From: Eubacteriaceae bacterium
Lineage (GTDB): Bacteria > Bacillota > Clostridia > Eubacteriales > Eubacteriaceae
Reading direction: 5' to 3'
DNA length: 53,615 nt
Assembly (NCBI GenBank): GCA_030156895.1
Contig: JASGLP010000015.1
Location: 1 to 53,615, forward strand
Each line of letters begins with the position of its first letter. Within the stretch, counting starts at the first letter, position 1. The notes under the pieces are model-generated. The model saw nothing but the letters and a program-made list of their open reading frames with translations, was not told the origin of the DNA and ran no database searches. The translations under genes and the position numbers were made by a program. Positions 43,857-53,615 of this stretch are shown piece by piece.

Positions 43857-43874
43857 TTAGATTTTTCTAACTTA

Positions 43875-43905
43875 AGAAAAAAGAACCGATCATTAAGATC
43901 GGTTC
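43875..43905 (-). terminator. uvrA terminator, displaced from the gene
   Basis: A 9-bp stem (GAACCGATC 43883-43891 with GATCGGTTC 43897-43905) is followed on the minus strand by a T-run. One arm is identical to the end of the uvrA coding sequence, which lies about 190 bp away. Confidence 0.88.
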
Positions 43906-44112
43906 AAAAGTTTGTAGACAAACCCGCACCGACCAATTGGATTTCGCAGTCTGCACGCGGATTCGTACAGTTGCCCAATTTGAAAGTGCTAATAAACGGC
44001 ATTTCCCAGCAACTGTTCGCCCCGAGGCAGACAGCTGAAAAGCCAATTGTCGGTACTCAGGTATATATTAACTTCAAAGCTAAACATTCTTTTAAGATCG
44101 GTTCAAAAGTTT
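43893..44112. mobile_element. Small inserted element flanked by 21-bp direct repeats at the 3' end of uvrA
   Basis: Identical 21-bp sequences (core AGATCGGTTCAAAAG) lie at 43893-43913 and 44092-44112, enclosing 178 bp. The right copy is the end of uvrA with its stop codon; the left copy is half of the uvrA terminator. Inside are TGTAGACAA (43913-43921), an imperfect inverted repeat (43928-43940 with 44043-44054, CCAATTG..TCGGT) and the 42-bp block 44019-44060 shared with the region after glyS. No coding potential. It looks like a non-autonomous element; class unknown. Confidence 0.65.
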
Positions 44113-46905
44113 CTTCAAATATTGTCCAGTATATGAGGATTCAATCATGGCAACTTCTTCAGGGGTGCCGGTGGCCACGATGGTACCACCGCCGTCACCG
44201 CCTTCGGGACCCAGGTCGATCAGATAATCGGCGACTTTGATCACATCCAACTGATGCTCGATAATAACCACGGTGCTGCCGCTGTCAGCCAGACGATGAA
44301 GGACATCTACCAGGCGATGGACATCGGCGATATGGAGGCCAGTGGTGGGTTCATCCAAAATATAGAGGGTTTTGCCGGTGTTTTGTTTGCTGAGCTCCGT
44401 GGCCAGCTTGATTCGCTGGGCTTCCCCGCCGGATAACTGGGGTGAGGGCTGACCCAGTTTGACATAACTGAGGCCCACATCATGCAGGGTCTGAAGCTTA
44501 TCACGAATCCGTGGCAGGTTTTTAAAGAAGTCCAGTGCCTCTTCCACGGTCATATCCAGGACATCGGCAATGTTTTTACCCTTATAGCGGACCTCCAGTG
44601 TCTCTCTGTTGTAGCGCTGACCGCCGCAGACCTCACAGGGTACATAGACATCCGGCAGAAAATGCATTTCAATTTTCAGGATCCCATCGCCACTGCATTT
44701 CTCACAGCGGCCGCCCTTGACATTAAAACTGAATCGTCCCTTCTGATAGCCCCGAGCCTTGGCCTCCGGCAGTCTGGCAAAGAGATCTCTGATCAGGTCA
44801 AAAATCCCGGTGTAGGTCGCCGGATTCGATCTGGGTGTACGCCCAATGGGCGACTGGTCAATATCAATGACCTTGTCAATGGCTTCAATCCCCTGCATAC
44901 TTTTGAATTTCCCGGGTTTTTTAATGGATCGCGACAAGTGCTGGGACAAGCCTTTATAAAGTATTTCATTGACCAGGGTAGATTTTCCTGAACCTGAGAC
45001 GCCAGTCACACAGATCATTTTTCCCAGCGGAAATTCAACTGATAGATTTTTTAAATTATTCTGGCTGGCACCGGTTATTTTAATCACCTGACCATTGCCT
45101 TCCCTACGCTCTTTGGGGACCGGTATGAATTTTTTGCCGCTTAAATACTGGCCGGTTACCGATAAAGGATTGGCCATAATTTCGGTAAAAGTCCCTTGAG
45201 CGACAACCTCACCGCCGTGAACGCCCGGTCCCGGCCCGATATCAACAATATGATCTGCTTCTTCCATAGTTTCTTCATCGTGCTCCACCACAATTAAGGT
45301 ATTGCCCAGGTCTGTCAAACGCCGCAGGGTCTTTAACAGTTTCTGATTATCCCGCTGATGGAGGCCGATGCTGGGTTCATCAAGGACATAGAGAACGCCC
45401 ACCAGACCAGACCCAATTTGAGTAGCCAGGCGGATTCTTTGCGATTCTCCCCCGGACAGGGTTCCGGCATTGCGTGACAGGGTCAGATATTCCAAACCAA
45501 CATTGGACAAAAATTGCAAACGGGCATTGATTTCCACAAAAATCGATTCACCAATTAAACGTTCGGTCTCGGACAATTTCAGATCGGCAAAAAAAGCCAG
45601 CAATTTCCCCACCGATAGATCTGTTAATTCAATGATATTTTTCCCCTGCACCGTTACCGCCAGGCTGGTGGGATTAAGCCTTTTACCTTGACAGGTTGGA
45701 CAGGGAATTTCCGACATATACTTATTTATCAGCATGCGCATCCGCTCGGAAGTGGTTTCCATATAGCGTCTTTCCATATTATGGATCAGGCCTTCAAATT
45801 TGGAGGTATAGGTTCCCGAAAATTTTCCTTCATAAGCGATTTCCAATTCTTCCTGGCTGCCATATAAGAGTTCATTTAAAAAAACCTCAGGTGCTTCAGA
45901 AATTGGTGTTTCCATGGAAAAACCATGATGATCTGCCAAGGCCTTAACTAGATTATAAAAATATTTTGAATCGCTTTTGAGACCAAAAAATTTGATGGCA
46001 CCACCAGCAATGGACAGGCGCTTGTCAGGGATCAGCAAATCCGGATCAATCTCCCGGTGAAAACCCAGGCCATGACAATCCGGACACATACCAAAGGGAT
46101 TATTAAAGGAAAAGGTTCGCGGTTCCAGCACATCCATAGCAATTTTACAATCGGGACAAGCCAGCTTTTCACTAAAAAGGTTAGACTCCCCGTCAATAAT
46201 CTGGGCAATCACCATGCCATCCGCGTGTTTAAGGGCTGTCTCCACCGAATCAGTCAGACGCTTACGGATGCCTTCCTTGGCGATCAGACGATCCACAACA
46301 ATTTCAATGCTGTGTTTTTTGTTCTTGTCCAGTTCAATCTCATCGGTTACTTCCATGGCCTGACCATCGACAATAATCCGTAAAAAGCCCTCCTTGTGAA
46401 TCATGTCCAGGACTTTTTTGTGCTGGCCTTTTTCGCTTCTGACTATGGGCGACAGAATCTGATATTTGGTCTTATCTGGATAAGCTAAAATTGCGTCCAC
46501 AATCTGATCAACTGTCTGGGACTGAATCGGTTTCCCGCACTTGGGACAATGGGGAATGCCAATCCGGGCGAAGAGCAGCCTGAAATAATCGTAGATTTCC
46601 GTTACTGTGCCAACAGTCGACCGGGGATTACGATTGGTTGTCTTCTGATCGATGGAAATGGCCGGTGACAGGCCATCAATGCTTTCCACATCTGGCTTTT
46701 GGGTTTGACCCAGAAACTGCCTGGCGTAAGAAGACAGAGACTCCACATAGCGCCTTTGCCCTTCGGCATAGATGGTATCAAAGGCCAGTGAGGACTTGCC
46801 CGAACCGCTGAGACCGGTTAGAACCACCAGCTGGTCACGGGGAATTTTCAAGTCGATATTTTTCAGATTGTGTTCTTTTGCACCTTTTATTTCAATATAT
46901 TTCAT
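44092..46905 (-). CDS. uvrA: Excinuclease ABC subunit A
   Basis: Damage-recognition ATPase of nucleotide excision repair. 937 residues. Two ABC cassettes: Walker [10 protein letters not shown] (about 31) and [10 protein letters not shown] (about 635), with signatures [12 protein letters not shown] and [12 protein letters not shown]. Zinc-finger cysteines: CPDC..CPDC (about 252-280) and CEKC..CEVC (about 735-765). It starts 1 bp after the uvrB stop. Its 3' end is intact but separated from its terminator by a small insertion. Confidence 0.98.
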   Translation of the reverse strand: MKYIEIKGAKEHNLKNIDLKIPRDQLVVLTGLSGSGKSSLAFDTIYAEGQRRYVESLSSYARQFLGQTQKPDVESIDGLSPAISIDQKTTNRNPRSTVGTVTEIYDYFRLLFARIGIPHCPKCGKPIQSQTVDQIVDAILAYPDKTKYQILSPIVRSEKGQHKKVLDMIHKEGFLRIIVDGQAMEVTDEIELDKNKKHSIEIVVDRLIAKEGIRKRLTDSVETALKHADGMVIAQIIDGESNLFSEKLACPDCKIAMDVLEPRTFSFNNPFGMCPDCHGLGFHREIDPDLLIPDKRLSIAGGAIKFFGLKSDSKYFYNLVKALADHHGFSMETPISEAPEVFLNELLYGSQEELEIAYEGKFSGTYTSKFEGLIHNMERRYMETTSERMRMLINKYMSEIPCPTCQGKRLNPTSLAVTVQGKNIIELTDLSVGKLLAFFADLKLSETERLIGESIFVEINARLQFLSNVGLEYLTLSRNAGTLSGGESQRIRLATQIGSGLVGVLYVLDEPSIGLHQRDNQKLLKTLRRLTDLGNTLIVVEHDEETMEEADHIVDIGPGPGVHGGEVVAQGTFTEIMANPLSVTGQYLSGKKFIPVPKERREGNGQVIKITGASQNNLKNLSVEFPLGKMICVTGVSGSGKSTLVNEILYKGLSQHLSRSIKKPGKFKSMQGIEAIDKVIDIDQSPIGRTPRSNPATYTGIFDLIRDLFARLPEAKARGYQKGRFSFNVKGGRCEKCSGDGILKIEMHFLPDVYVPCEVCGGQRYNRETLEVRYKGKNIADVLDMTVEEALDFFKNLPRIRDKLQTLHDVGLSYVKLGQPSPQLSGGEAQRIKLATELSKQNTGKTLYILDEPTTGLHIADVHRLVDVLHRLADSGSTVVIIEHQLDVIKVADYLIDLGPEGGDGGGTIVATGTPEEVAMIESSYTGQYLKKLLNRS

Positions 46906-46906
46906 A

Positions 46907-48880
46907 CTACTCTACTTTCTTTAAGCGCGTGATCTCGTCACGTAACTGAGCTGCTTTTTCAAATTCCAGGGCTTCAGCGGCAGCCAGCATTTCTGTTTCC
47001 AGGTTTTTAATCAGATCCGCTAGCTCGTGGGGATCCATTTTTACTTCATAGTCCGCCGTGTCCTCAGCCACTTTGGTGGCCTCAATAATTTCATGGATCT
47101 CTTTTTTCACCGATTGCGGCGTAATGCCATGTTCAAGGTTATAGTCATTCTGAATTTTTCGACGCCGGTTGGTTTCATCAATGGCCCGTTTCATGGAAGG
47201 GGTTATCTTGTCGGCGTACATAATAACGTGACCATCAAGGTTTCGGGCTGCACGGCCAATGGTCTGGATCAATGATGTCTCTGACCGCAAAAAGCCTTCC
47301 TTATCCGCATCTAAAATAGCCACAAGCCCCACTTCCGGCAGATCTAAGCCTTCTCTAAGCAGGTTAATCCCCACTAAAACATCAAACTCGCCAACCCGCA
47401 GGTCTCGCAAAATTTTCATTCGTTCAATGGTATCCACATCAGAATGCAGATAATTAACCCGTTCGCCATTTTCTTTCAGGTAGTCGGTTAAATCTTCCGC
47501 CATTCGCTTGGTTAAGGTTGTTACCAGGGTACGATGACCTTTTTTGGTATTATCGCGGATTTCTCCCAGCAAATCGTCAATCTGACCGGTGACCGGTCTG
47601 ATGATAACTTCCGGATCAATCAGGCCAGTGGGGCGGATGATCAATTCAACTTCCTGCTGACTATGGTCCTTTTCATAATTTCCCGGTGTTGCCGAAGTAA
47701 AGACAATCTGATTGATTTTCCCCTCAAACTCCTGAAAATTCAGAGGCCGGTTATCATAAGCAGAAGGCAGCCGAAAGCCGTAGTCCACCAGATTTGATTT
47801 TCGTGCCCGATCGCCAGCGTACATGCCCCCAATTTGAGGGATGGAAACATGGGATTCGTCGGCGAAAATTAAAAAATCATCGGGGAAATAATCGATCAGG
47901 GTATAAGGCGGGGACCCCGGCGGAGCATTGTTAATGTAGCGGGTATAATTCTCAATCCCGTTGCAGTAGCCCATTTCTCTTAGCATTTCAATATCATAGT
48001 TGGTCCGCTGCAGAATTCTTTGCGCTTCTACAAGCTGGTTCTTGTCGGTAAATTCGTCATATCGCTGCCTTACCTCATCCCGAATGCCTTTAATGGCCCG
48101 TTCCAGATTTTCCGGCGTGGTTGTGTAATGGGAGGCGGGAAAGATTGACACATGATTTAATTCACCATAGATTTCGCCCGTCAGGGTGTTGATCTCAGTA
48201 ATGCGTTCAATTTCATCGCCAAAGAACTCCAAACGAACAGCTTTTTCGGAAGAGGCAGCGGGAAAAATTTCCAGAATATCGCCGCGCACTCGAAAATTAT
48301 TTCGCTCAAAAGCAATATCATTGCGGGTGTACTGAATATCCACCAGCTTTCTGATAATGGCATCACGGTCTTTTTCCATGCCCGGCCTTAAAGAGAGGAC
48401 CAGATTTTCATAATCGATGGGACTACCCAAACCATAAATGCAGGAGACACTGGCCACTACAATCACATCTTTTCGTTCAAAAAGCGAGGCGGTTGCCGAG
48501 TGTCTGAGTTTATCAATTTCATCATTAATTGATGAATCTTTTTCTATGTAAAGGTCAGAATGGGGCACATAGGCTTCCGGCTGATAGTAATCATAATAAG
48601 AGACAAAATATTCTACCGCGTTCTCCGGAAAAAAACTGCGAAACTCATTGGTCAGCTGTGCCGCCAAAGTTTTATTATGGGCAATCACCAGAGTTGGTTT
48701 CTGAACCGCTTCAATGACCTTAGCCATGGTATAAGTTTTACCCGAGCCAGTAACTCCAAGCAAAGTCTGGTATTTAAGACCTTTTTTGATCCCAGCGCTA
48801 ATTTTATCAATAGCCGGCCCCTGATCTCCTTTTGGTTCATAGTCAGAAACCACCCTAAAGGCGGTATTATTTTTTTCCAT
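46907..48880 (-). CDS. uvrB: Excinuclease ABC subunit B
   Basis: Helicase-like damage verification subunit. 657 residues from the start at 48880 ([18 protein letters not shown]), preceded by AGGGAGGGG; an earlier Met at 48919 lacks a site. Walker [12 protein letters not shown]; beta-hairpin [12 protein letters not shown]; helicase motifs QTIGRAARN near the C-terminal half. A C-terminal UVR motif (about 620-655) binds UvrC. First gene of uvrB-uvrA. Confidence 0.98.
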   Translation of the reverse strand: MEKNNTAFRVVSDYEPKGDQGPAIDKISAGIKKGLKYQTLLGVTGSGKTYTMAKVIEAVQKPTLVIAHNKTLAAQLTNEFRSFFPENAVEYFVSYYDYYQPEAYVPHSDLYIEKDSSINDEIDKLRHSATASLFERKDVIVVASVSCIYGLGSPIDYENLVLSLRPGMEKDRDAIIRKLVDIQYTRNDIAFERNNFRVRGDILEIFPAASSEKAVRLEFFGDEIERITEINTLTGEIYGELNHVSIFPASHYTTTPENLERAIKGIRDEVRQRYDEFTDKNQLVEAQRILQRTNYDIEMLREMGYCNGIENYTRYINNAPPGSPPYTLIDYFPDDFLIFADESHVSIPQIGGMYAGDRARKSNLVDYGFRLPSAYDNRPLNFQEFEGKINQIVFTSATPGNYEKDHSQQEVELIIRPTGLIDPEVIIRPVTGQIDDLLGEIRDNTKKGHRTLVTTLTKRMAEDLTDYLKENGERVNYLHSDVDTIERMKILRDLRVGEFDVLVGINLLREGLDLPEVGLVAILDADKEGFLRSETSLIQTIGRAARNLDGHVIMYADKITPSMKRAIDETNRRRKIQNDYNLEHGITPQSVKKEIHEIIEATKVAEDTADYEVKMDPHELADLIKNLETEMLAAAEALEFEKAAQLRDEITRLKKVE

Positions 48881-48981
48881 CTTCCCCTCCCTTAAAAAAC
48901 ATAAAACAGGCTTCAGCAACTGATCTGGTCGCCAAAGTCTGTATGAAAATCCGATTGAAACTAAAGCTTTCCGCGAGGCTG

Positions 48982-48990
48982 ATTATACCA
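48982..48990 (-). promoter_or_regulatory. Extended -10 promoter of uvrB
   Basis: Minus-strand TGGTATAAT (48982-48990), about 100 bp before the uvrB start. The -35 is weak. I saw no LexA-type GAAC-N4-GTTC box close by. Confidence 0.6.
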
Positions 48991-49029
48991 CAAATGCCAA
49001 AAACAATAAAGAACGATTATAATTTATTC

Positions 49030-50223
49030 CTATTTCTGGCTGATGACTTCCAGGGCTTGCTGCAGCTGTACATCCTCTTCATCCGTAAAATAATTGTTGA
49101 CCATATAATCGGTGGCTTCGATAGTAACATCTGGTTCTAATCCCACCCCTTGAATATTACGGCCATTCGGCGTAAAGTATTCGGAGTTGGTTACCTTGAA
49201 ACCGCCTTCCCCATCCAGACCTTTAATGATCTGAACCACTCCTTTGCCATAAGTGGTTGTCCCCACCAAGGTTGCAGCCTGGGTATCCTGTAAGGCGCCA
49301 GCCAGAATTTCCGATGATGAGGCTGAACCACCGTCAACCAATACAACCATGGGCAGGTCTAACGCTTCTGCCGCATCCGACTTATAATCCGTCCGGTTGC
49401 CATCCTTGTCTTCAGTGTAAACTACGACTGTTTCCCCCAGTAGGCGGTCAGCTATATCCACCGCCACCTGAACATTGCCACCGGGATTGGATCGCAAATC
49501 AATGACCAGTCCGGTAATATTCTGGCTTAAGAGGTTATCCAACTGACTATTAAATTCTTCGGCGGTATTTGAGGCAAATTCTGAGATTTGAATGTATCCC
49601 ACGCCATCGATGACCCGAGAATCAACCGTTGTCGTTTCAATGCTGCTGCGTGTCAAAGTAAAGTCCATCTCCTGTCCATCTCTGGCGATTGTCACTGTCA
49701 CTTGGCTATCGGCTGGCCCACGCACTCTCGAAACCACTTCATCCACACCCAAAGTCGTGACATCTTCGCCGTCTACTCTAATGATCTGGTCGCCGCTTTG
49801 AATACCGGCCAGGTCCGCCGGTGTGCCTTTTTGCGGAGCAATCACAAAAGTATTCTGGTTGTCGTCCTCACTGACGACCACCCCGATCCCTTCATAAATA
49901 CCAGTCGCTGAAGCCATGTATGATTCGTACTCTTCCTGGGTGAAATAGGCACTGTAGGGGTCATCTAAACTTTCGAACATCCCTTTTATAGCCCCTTCCA
50001 TGAGGGTTTTACTATCTACATCCTGATAATATTCTTCTTCGATCTGGCTCTTCAAAGCTAAAAGTTTAATAATGCCATTTTTTGTTTCTTCATCATCCAC
50101 CGTAATCAGCATGCGATTTCCTAAAATCAGACTACCTGATGTTGCCAGAGCAAATGTAAAAACGTTCGTCAAAATTAAAATTGCCACCAGCAGCAAAAGC
50201 CACTTTTTTTTGTTTTTTTCCAT
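49030..50223 (-). CDS. S41 family C-terminal processing protease (CtpA/CtpB type)
   Basis: 397 residues. An N-terminal membrane anchor or signal (about 7-30) is followed by a PDZ domain (about 105-185; GIGVVVSEDDN, GDQIIRVDGEDV) and a peptidase S41 domain. Ser is in GGSASSSEILAGAL and Lys in TTYGKGVVQI, the Ser-Lys catalytic dyad. It acts outside the membrane on exported proteins. Position after the ftsEX-M23 hydrolase group recalls ftsEX-ctpB of B. subtilis. A terminator stands between it and the hydrolase gene. Confidence 0.94.
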   Translation of the reverse strand: MEKNKKKWLLLLVAILILTNVFTFALATSGSLILGNRMLITVDDEETKNGIIKLLALKSQIEEEYYQDVDSKTLMEGAIKGMFESLDDPYSAYFTQEEYESYMASATGIYEGIGVVVSEDDNQNTFVIAPQKGTPADLAGIQSGDQIIRVDGEDVTTLGVDEVVSRVRGPADSQVTVTIARDGQEMDFTLTRSSIETTTVDSRVIDGVGYIQISEFASNTAEEFNSQLDNLLSQNITGLVIDLRSNPGGNVQVAVDIADRLLGETVVVYTEDKDGNRTDYKSDAAEALDLPMVVLVDGGSASSSEILAGALQDTQAATLVGTTTYGKGVVQIIKGLDGEGGFKVTNSEYFTPNGRNIQGVGLEPDVTIEATDYMVNNYFTDEEDVQLQQALEVISQK

Positions 50224-50256
50224 TGTTTTTCACCTTAGTCATAACGATTTAAACTA

Positions 50257-50304
50257 AAAGAACGGGTGAAAGAATCATGAATTCTCTCACCAGTTCTTTT
50301 TACT
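50257..50304 (-). terminator. Terminator downstream of the M23 hydrolase gene
   Basis: AAAAGAAC (50257-50264) with GGGTGA pairs with CTCACC and GTTCTTTT (to about 50301). On the minus strand it ends in a T-run. Partial read-through to the ctpA-type gene is likely, since I see no strong promoter for it. Confidence 0.75.
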
Positions 50305-50322
50305 TATTTTACATTTTTACTC

Positions 50323-51474
50323 TTAAAAATATCCTAAAGGATCGACATAAGATCCATTCAGTAGTACTCCGAAATGAAGGTGGGGTCCAGTTGAATCACC
50401 GGTTGAGCCAACATAACCGACCACATCACCCTTGGAAACTGTCTGACCAGCTGAAACAGCAACACTGCTCATATGACCATACAAGGCCTGAATGCCGTTG
50501 CCCAAGTCAATAACGACACAATTACCATATCCGCCATTCCAACCAGCGGAAATAACCGTTGCATTCCCCATGGCATGGATAGGTGTTCCGCTGGGCGCGC
50601 CACAGTCAACCCCATAATGGGTCAGGTAAGTGCCCCAGATTGGATGCAATCGGGTTCCGAAGAAATCATCATCGGCACTTGGATAGTAACCCGGTACCGG
50701 CCATTGATAGGTGCCTTCCGTTGGGGTAAATGAATAGCTCGCACCACTTGATGCCTGCTGCTGCAGTGCCGCCTGAATCTGAGACTGGATGTCAGCGGCA
50801 TTAGCTGCCTCCGCATCGACAATGGCTTTATACTCTTCAATCAGCGCCTGATTTTGAGCTAGAAGCTCGTCTTTTTGCGCTTTAATACTTTCCTGCTCAT
50901 TTAAAGCCGTTTCCTGCTCAGTCTTTTTATCAACCACCGACTGACGGTCAGCTTCAATACTTTTCTTTTTCTCATCAATTTCGGTTTGTGTCGCCTCTAA
51001 GGCATCCATGGAGTCTTTATCCGATTCAACAATGTATCTGGACATATCCACTTTGGTAATAAAATCCGAAAAATCTGTGGCATTGAAGAGGAATTCTAGA
51101 ATCGATCCATTACCATACATGTACATGGTTCGGACTCGCTCGCCCATGGCATTTTCCTGCTCTTCAAGCTTAGCTTCGATCACTTCAAGTTCAGCTTGCG
51201 CTTTATCTATTTTTTCTTCGAGCGCCGTAATTTCCGCATTCAAGCCATCAATCACACCGCCAATTCGGGCAATTTCTTCATTGGCTTTTGTAATTTCAGC
51301 TTCGATACCATCGATGGTCGACTGGGTCTGATCCACCTGATACTGGGCTTCTGCCTGTTTCTGCTGACTTTCTTCCAGTTGCTCATCGAGCGTTGCCGCA
51401 TTAACCGCTGGACTGACCATATTCAAAAGCACTACCAGCATTAAAAAGAGACTACTTACTTTTTTTCTTAACAT
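50323..51474 (-). CDS. Coiled-coil M23 murein hydrolase (PcsB/CwlO/EnvC type)
   Basis: 383 residues from the start at 51474 (MLRKKVSSLFLMLVVLLNM), which begins a clear signal peptide ending near AVNAA. A long coiled coil (about 28-235) is followed by a LytM/M23 endopeptidase domain (about 265-383) with zinc ligands in HYGVDCG and HLHFG. It cuts peptidoglycan cross-links outside the cell. Proteins of this layout are switched on by FtsEX, whose genes lie directly upstream; the ftsX stop lies 17 bp before the start. So FtsEX control is a strong inference. Confidence 0.95.
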   Translation of the reverse strand: MLRKKVSSLFLMLVVLLNMVSPAVNAATLDEQLEESQQKQAEAQYQVDQTQSTIDGIEAEITKANEEIARIGGVIDGLNAEITALEEKIDKAQAELEVIEAKLEEQENAMGERVRTMYMYGNGSILEFLFNATDFSDFITKVDMSRYIVESDKDSMDALEATQTEIDEKKKSIEADRQSVVDKKTEQETALNEQESIKAQKDELLAQNQALIEEYKAIVDAEAANAADIQSQIQAALQQQASSGASYSFTPTEGTYQWPVPGYYPSADDDFFGTRLHPIWGTYLTHYGVDCGAPSGTPIHAMGNATVISAGWNGGYGNCVVIDLGNGIQALYGHMSSVAVSAGQTVSKGDVVGYVGSTGDSTGPHLHFGVLLNGSYVDPLGYF

Positions 51475-51490
51475 TGAATTCCCCCAAAGC

Positions 51491-52408
51491 TTATACATCC
51501 AAGAATTTCCGAATCGCTACCACACTGCCTACTGCCCCAATAATCCCCCCATACAACATGAAGAAGATCACCAGCTGGCTGAGAACAACCGTTGGCGAAG
51601 CCAGTGAGGCGTCCACGGGTAAAAACGAAGAAGTGCCAATCACGCCCAGCAGATAAAAGTATGTTACGCGGATGACCAGATAGGCAATCACTGCCCCAAT
51701 AATCCCCAGAAACAAACCTTCAAGAATAAATGGCGTCCGAATATAGGTGTTGGTTGCCCCAACATATTTCATGATTCCGATCTCTCGTCTCCTGGCAAAC
51801 ACAGTCAACTTGATGGTGTTGTAAATAATGAAGACTGAAATCAGCGAAAGAACAATCAGAACACCAATACTTAAGGTGTTGGTAAAGCTGTTAAACTTGA
51901 TCAGCATATCGACATATTCCTGTCCGTAACGAACGTATTCCACGCCCTCACCTTCATATTGCATGGCTAGCTCCTGAACTGCATCCAAGTCTTCAGGATC
52001 TTTTACCTTAATGATAAAAGATGCCGGCATAGGATTGTTCTCAGAGTTGTAACCACTTAATAAAGGCGCATAATCTTCAAGACTGACTGTAAAATTCTCT
52101 AATGCTTCTTCGGCGCTTTCAAAATCTACGGACTCGATTAGATCGCTATCATCCAGGGCATCTTGAATTGTATCTTTTTGCTCGTCTGTGAAATCTTCCT
52201 GCAGAAACACCGTCAATTCCAGCTGGGACTCGATATCTTTGGTAACTTCCTCGACGTTAATGGTTAGGATCAGAAAGATTCCTAAAATCAAGAGCGCTGC
52301 TACCACTGATACAACCGATGCCGCACTCATCAGATTATTTCGTTCGATACTGTGAATGGTATCACGGATGATATTTTTGGGCATTGTCTTTAGCGAATTA
52401 AACCTCAT
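51491..52408 (-). CDS. ftsX: Cell division ABC transporter permease FtsX
   Basis: 305 residues from the start at 52408 (MRFNSLKTMPKN), with AGGAAGG 7 nt upstream; a longer form from 52432 is possible. Four membrane helices (about 25-48, 172-198, 222-247, 275-297). A large extracellular loop (about 50-170) contacts the hydrolase. The start overlaps the ftsE stop. No transport role is expected; it passes ATPase-driven shape change to the murein hydrolase. Confidence 0.96.
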   Translation of the reverse strand: MRFNSLKTMPKNIIRDTIHSIERNNLMSAASVVSVVAALLILGIFLILTINVEEVTKDIESQLELTVFLQEDFTDEQKDTIQDALDDSDLIESVDFESAEEALENFTVSLEDYAPLLSGYNSENNPMPASFIIKVKDPEDLDAVQELAMQYEGEGVEYVRYGQEYVDMLIKFNSFTNTLSIGVLIVLSLISVFIIYNTIKLTVFARRREIGIMKYVGATNTYIRTPFILEGLFLGIIGAVIAYLVIRVTYFYLLGVIGTSSFLPVDASLASPTVVLSQLVIFFMLYGGIIGAVGSVVAIRKFLDV

Positions 52409-53087
52409 AGCCGTACCTTCCTGTTGCATCATCGATTATCAGGCAACCTTCTTCTAATGTCAGTACTCGTTTTTTCATCACATCTACAATTTCACGATCA
52501 TGGGTAACCACAACCACTGTCGTGCCTCTTCTGTTAACTTCCTCAAGAATTTTAATAATCTCGTAAGACGTTTCGGGATCGAGATTTCCAGTCGGTTCAT
52601 CGCAAATCAGAATGGTTGGATTATTGATAATGGCTCGGGCAATAACCACACGCTGTTGTTCCCCCCCCGATAATTCGTTGGGATAGTGGTTAATCCGGTG
52701 GGAAAGACCGACCATTTCCAAAGCCAAGGGGACGCGCTTGGCAATCTGCTTTTCAGATTTGCCGATAATTTCCATGGCGTAGGCCACATTTTCATACACA
52801 CTTTTTGATTCCAGCAAACGAAAATCCTGAAAAACGACGCCAATTTTACGCCGCAGATAAGGAATTTCCTTTTTCGACAGTTTGCCGATGCTGTAATTAT
52901 TGATCAGGATATCGCCAGATGTGACATCTACCTCTCTTAAAAGCAGTTTGATAAAGGTTGATTTTCCGGCACCGCTACGGCCAACCAGAAAAACAAACTC
53001 GCCCTTGTCAATGAAAAGACTGACGTCCTTTAAGGCTTCACACTTGTTTTTATCGTATCCCTTTGTAACATTTCTAAATTCTATCAT
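52398..53087 (-). CDS. ftsE: Cell division ATP-binding protein FtsE
   Basis: 229-residue ABC ATPase: Walker A GRSGAGKSTF (about 36-45), Q-loop VFQDFRLL, signature ELSGGEQQRVVIARAI, Walker B ILICDEPTGNLD and H-loop VTHD. Works with FtsX. First gene of ftsE-ftsX-hydrolase. The start ATG is at 53087. The 235 bp upstream are AT-rich with no promoter I can defend. Confidence 0.97.
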   Translation of the reverse strand: MIEFRNVTKGYDKNKCEALKDVSLFIDKGEFVFLVGRSGAGKSTFIKLLLREVDVTSGDILINNYSIGKLSKKEIPYLRRKIGVVFQDFRLLESKSVYENVAYAMEIIGKSEKQIAKRVPLALEMVGLSHRINHYPNELSGGEQQRVVIARAIINNPTILICDEPTGNLDPETSYEIIKILEEVNRRGTTVVVVTHDREIVDVMKKRVLTLEEGCLIIDDATGRYGYEV

Positions 53088-53358
53088 TCTTTACCTCTTC
53101 ACGACCCTCTTTAAATTATCAGACGACTCGTATTATCCATGACCAGTATAAATTTTTCCTTAAACATTTGTTTTTTTGCCATACAATATTGATGTCATTC
53201 CTAACAATTTGAAATGATTAAACTGATCTCTATTTCTACCGGATTTAATTCTAACATATCTTATCTGAAATTTCATTAAAAAAATCAAAATTTTGTAACA
53301 AATGTAACTATAATTTTATAATTCAACAAAAAGCCGGCTGACAGAAAAGGAAAAACAT

Positions 53359-53615
53359 CTTTCTCCTGCTACTTATTCCTCGCTCTTTACTTTCAGCCGT
53401 GCTGCACTCGGTGTTTTTGCAAACACCTCGTTCGGGGCTTCGCCCCATAAACAGAGCGCCGATTCCCTGACAGGATAAATAACTTTCTCCTGCTATTTTT
53501 CCTCGCACTTTACTTCCTGCCGTGCTGCACTCGGTGTTTTTGCAAACACCTCGTTCGGGGCTTCGCCCCATAAACAGAGCGCCGATTCCCTGACAGGATA
53601 AATAACTTTCTCCTG
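53359..53615. repeat. Tandem array of ~123-bp structured repeats (continues past the window edge)
   Basis: Two units (from 53361 and 53485) and the start of a third (53608) repeat with 123-124 bp spacing. About 85 bp of each unit (from GCTGCACTCGG to GGATAAATAAC) are identical; the rest differ at a few bases. Each unit contains two hairpins: GGTGTTT-TTGC-AAACACC, and GGGGC-TTCG-CCCC with a very stable UUCG-type loop. No transposase is in view. Confidence 0.9.

Noticed and set aside
53088-53322. Search for a promoter of ftsE
   Set aside because: Several AT-rich stretches but no -35/-10 pair with acceptable spacing.
53323-53571. An 82-codon open frame on the minus strand across the tandem repeats
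   Set aside because: It is an in-frame reading of the 123-bp repeat, with no ribosome site I can see, and the hairpins explain the sequence better. A repetitive peptide cannot be fully excluded.
53359-53615. Tandem repeats considered as a CRISPR array
   Set aside because: Units are about 123 bp and almost identical along their length, with no short repeat alternating with unique spacers and no cas genes.

Overview
This window looks like chromosomal DNA from an anaerobic, motile, Gram-positive Firmicute of class Clostridia. An Acetobacterium/Eubacteriaceae-type acetogen is my best guess, from protein style, gene order, a sodium-type flagellar stator and a polyferredoxin; no rRNA or species marker is present, so this is inference. 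Almost everything reads on the minus strand. The only convincing plus-strand genes are glyS and one small unknown gene.

Right to left, in the direction of transcription of most genes: (a) 53.1-49.0 kb holds ftsE-ftsX, a coiled-coil M23 murein hydrolase (PcsB/CwlO type) and a CtpA-type protease. Beyond ftsE, at the right edge, is a tandem array of structured ~123-bp repeats. (b) 48.9-44.1 kb is uvrB-uvrA. The uvrA stop codon is separated from its terminator by a small inserted element flanked by 21-bp direct repeats. (c) 43.8-41.2 kb is feoA-feoB plus a small Cys-rich FeoB-associated protein, behind a promoter overlapped by a Fur-box-like sequence. (d) 40.7-35.0 kb is uvrC, hprK, a PHP-domain phosphatase, degV and prfA. 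(e) 34.8-34.4 kb is a polyferredoxin. glyS (+) lies beyond it behind a T-box leader. (f) 32.1-30.4 kb is a Na/Pi cotransporter with five phased Pho-box-like repeats upstream.

The left 30 kb is a motility and chemotaxis region. A long co-directional operon runs fliK, flgD, a TIGR02530 gene, flgE, flbD, motA, motB, fliM, fliY, cheY, fliO, fliP, fliQ, fliR, flhB, flhA, sigma-28, two FlgF/FlgG rod genes, fapA-like, cheC, cheD, then cheW and cheB after a 256-bp gap. A poly-HAMP chemoreceptor follows. Next is the late (sigma-28) module flgM-flgN-flgK-flgL-DUF6470, then flagellin behind two consensus sigma-28 promoters.

The strongest regulatory find is at the head of the big operon. A sigma-A promoter is followed directly by a c-di-GMP-I (GEMM) riboswitch on the minus strand at about 30219-30303, then an intrinsic terminator about 50 bp further on. 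The terminator's 5' arm is complementary to the 3' side of the aptamer. This predicts a transcriptional OFF switch in which high c-di-GMP shuts off the flagellar and chemotaxis operon from fliK onward. Because the sigma-28 gene lies inside that operon, late genes would be controlled indirectly. The flagellin leader also carries two identical GGA-containing motifs, one in a hairpin loop and one at the Shine-Dalgarno sequence, as at CsrA-regulated hag leaders. Yet csrA and fliW are missing from their usual place here. Other usual neighbours also missing are fliE-J/flgBC, fliL, flhF/flhG, cheA and cheR, so they must lie elsewhere or be absent.
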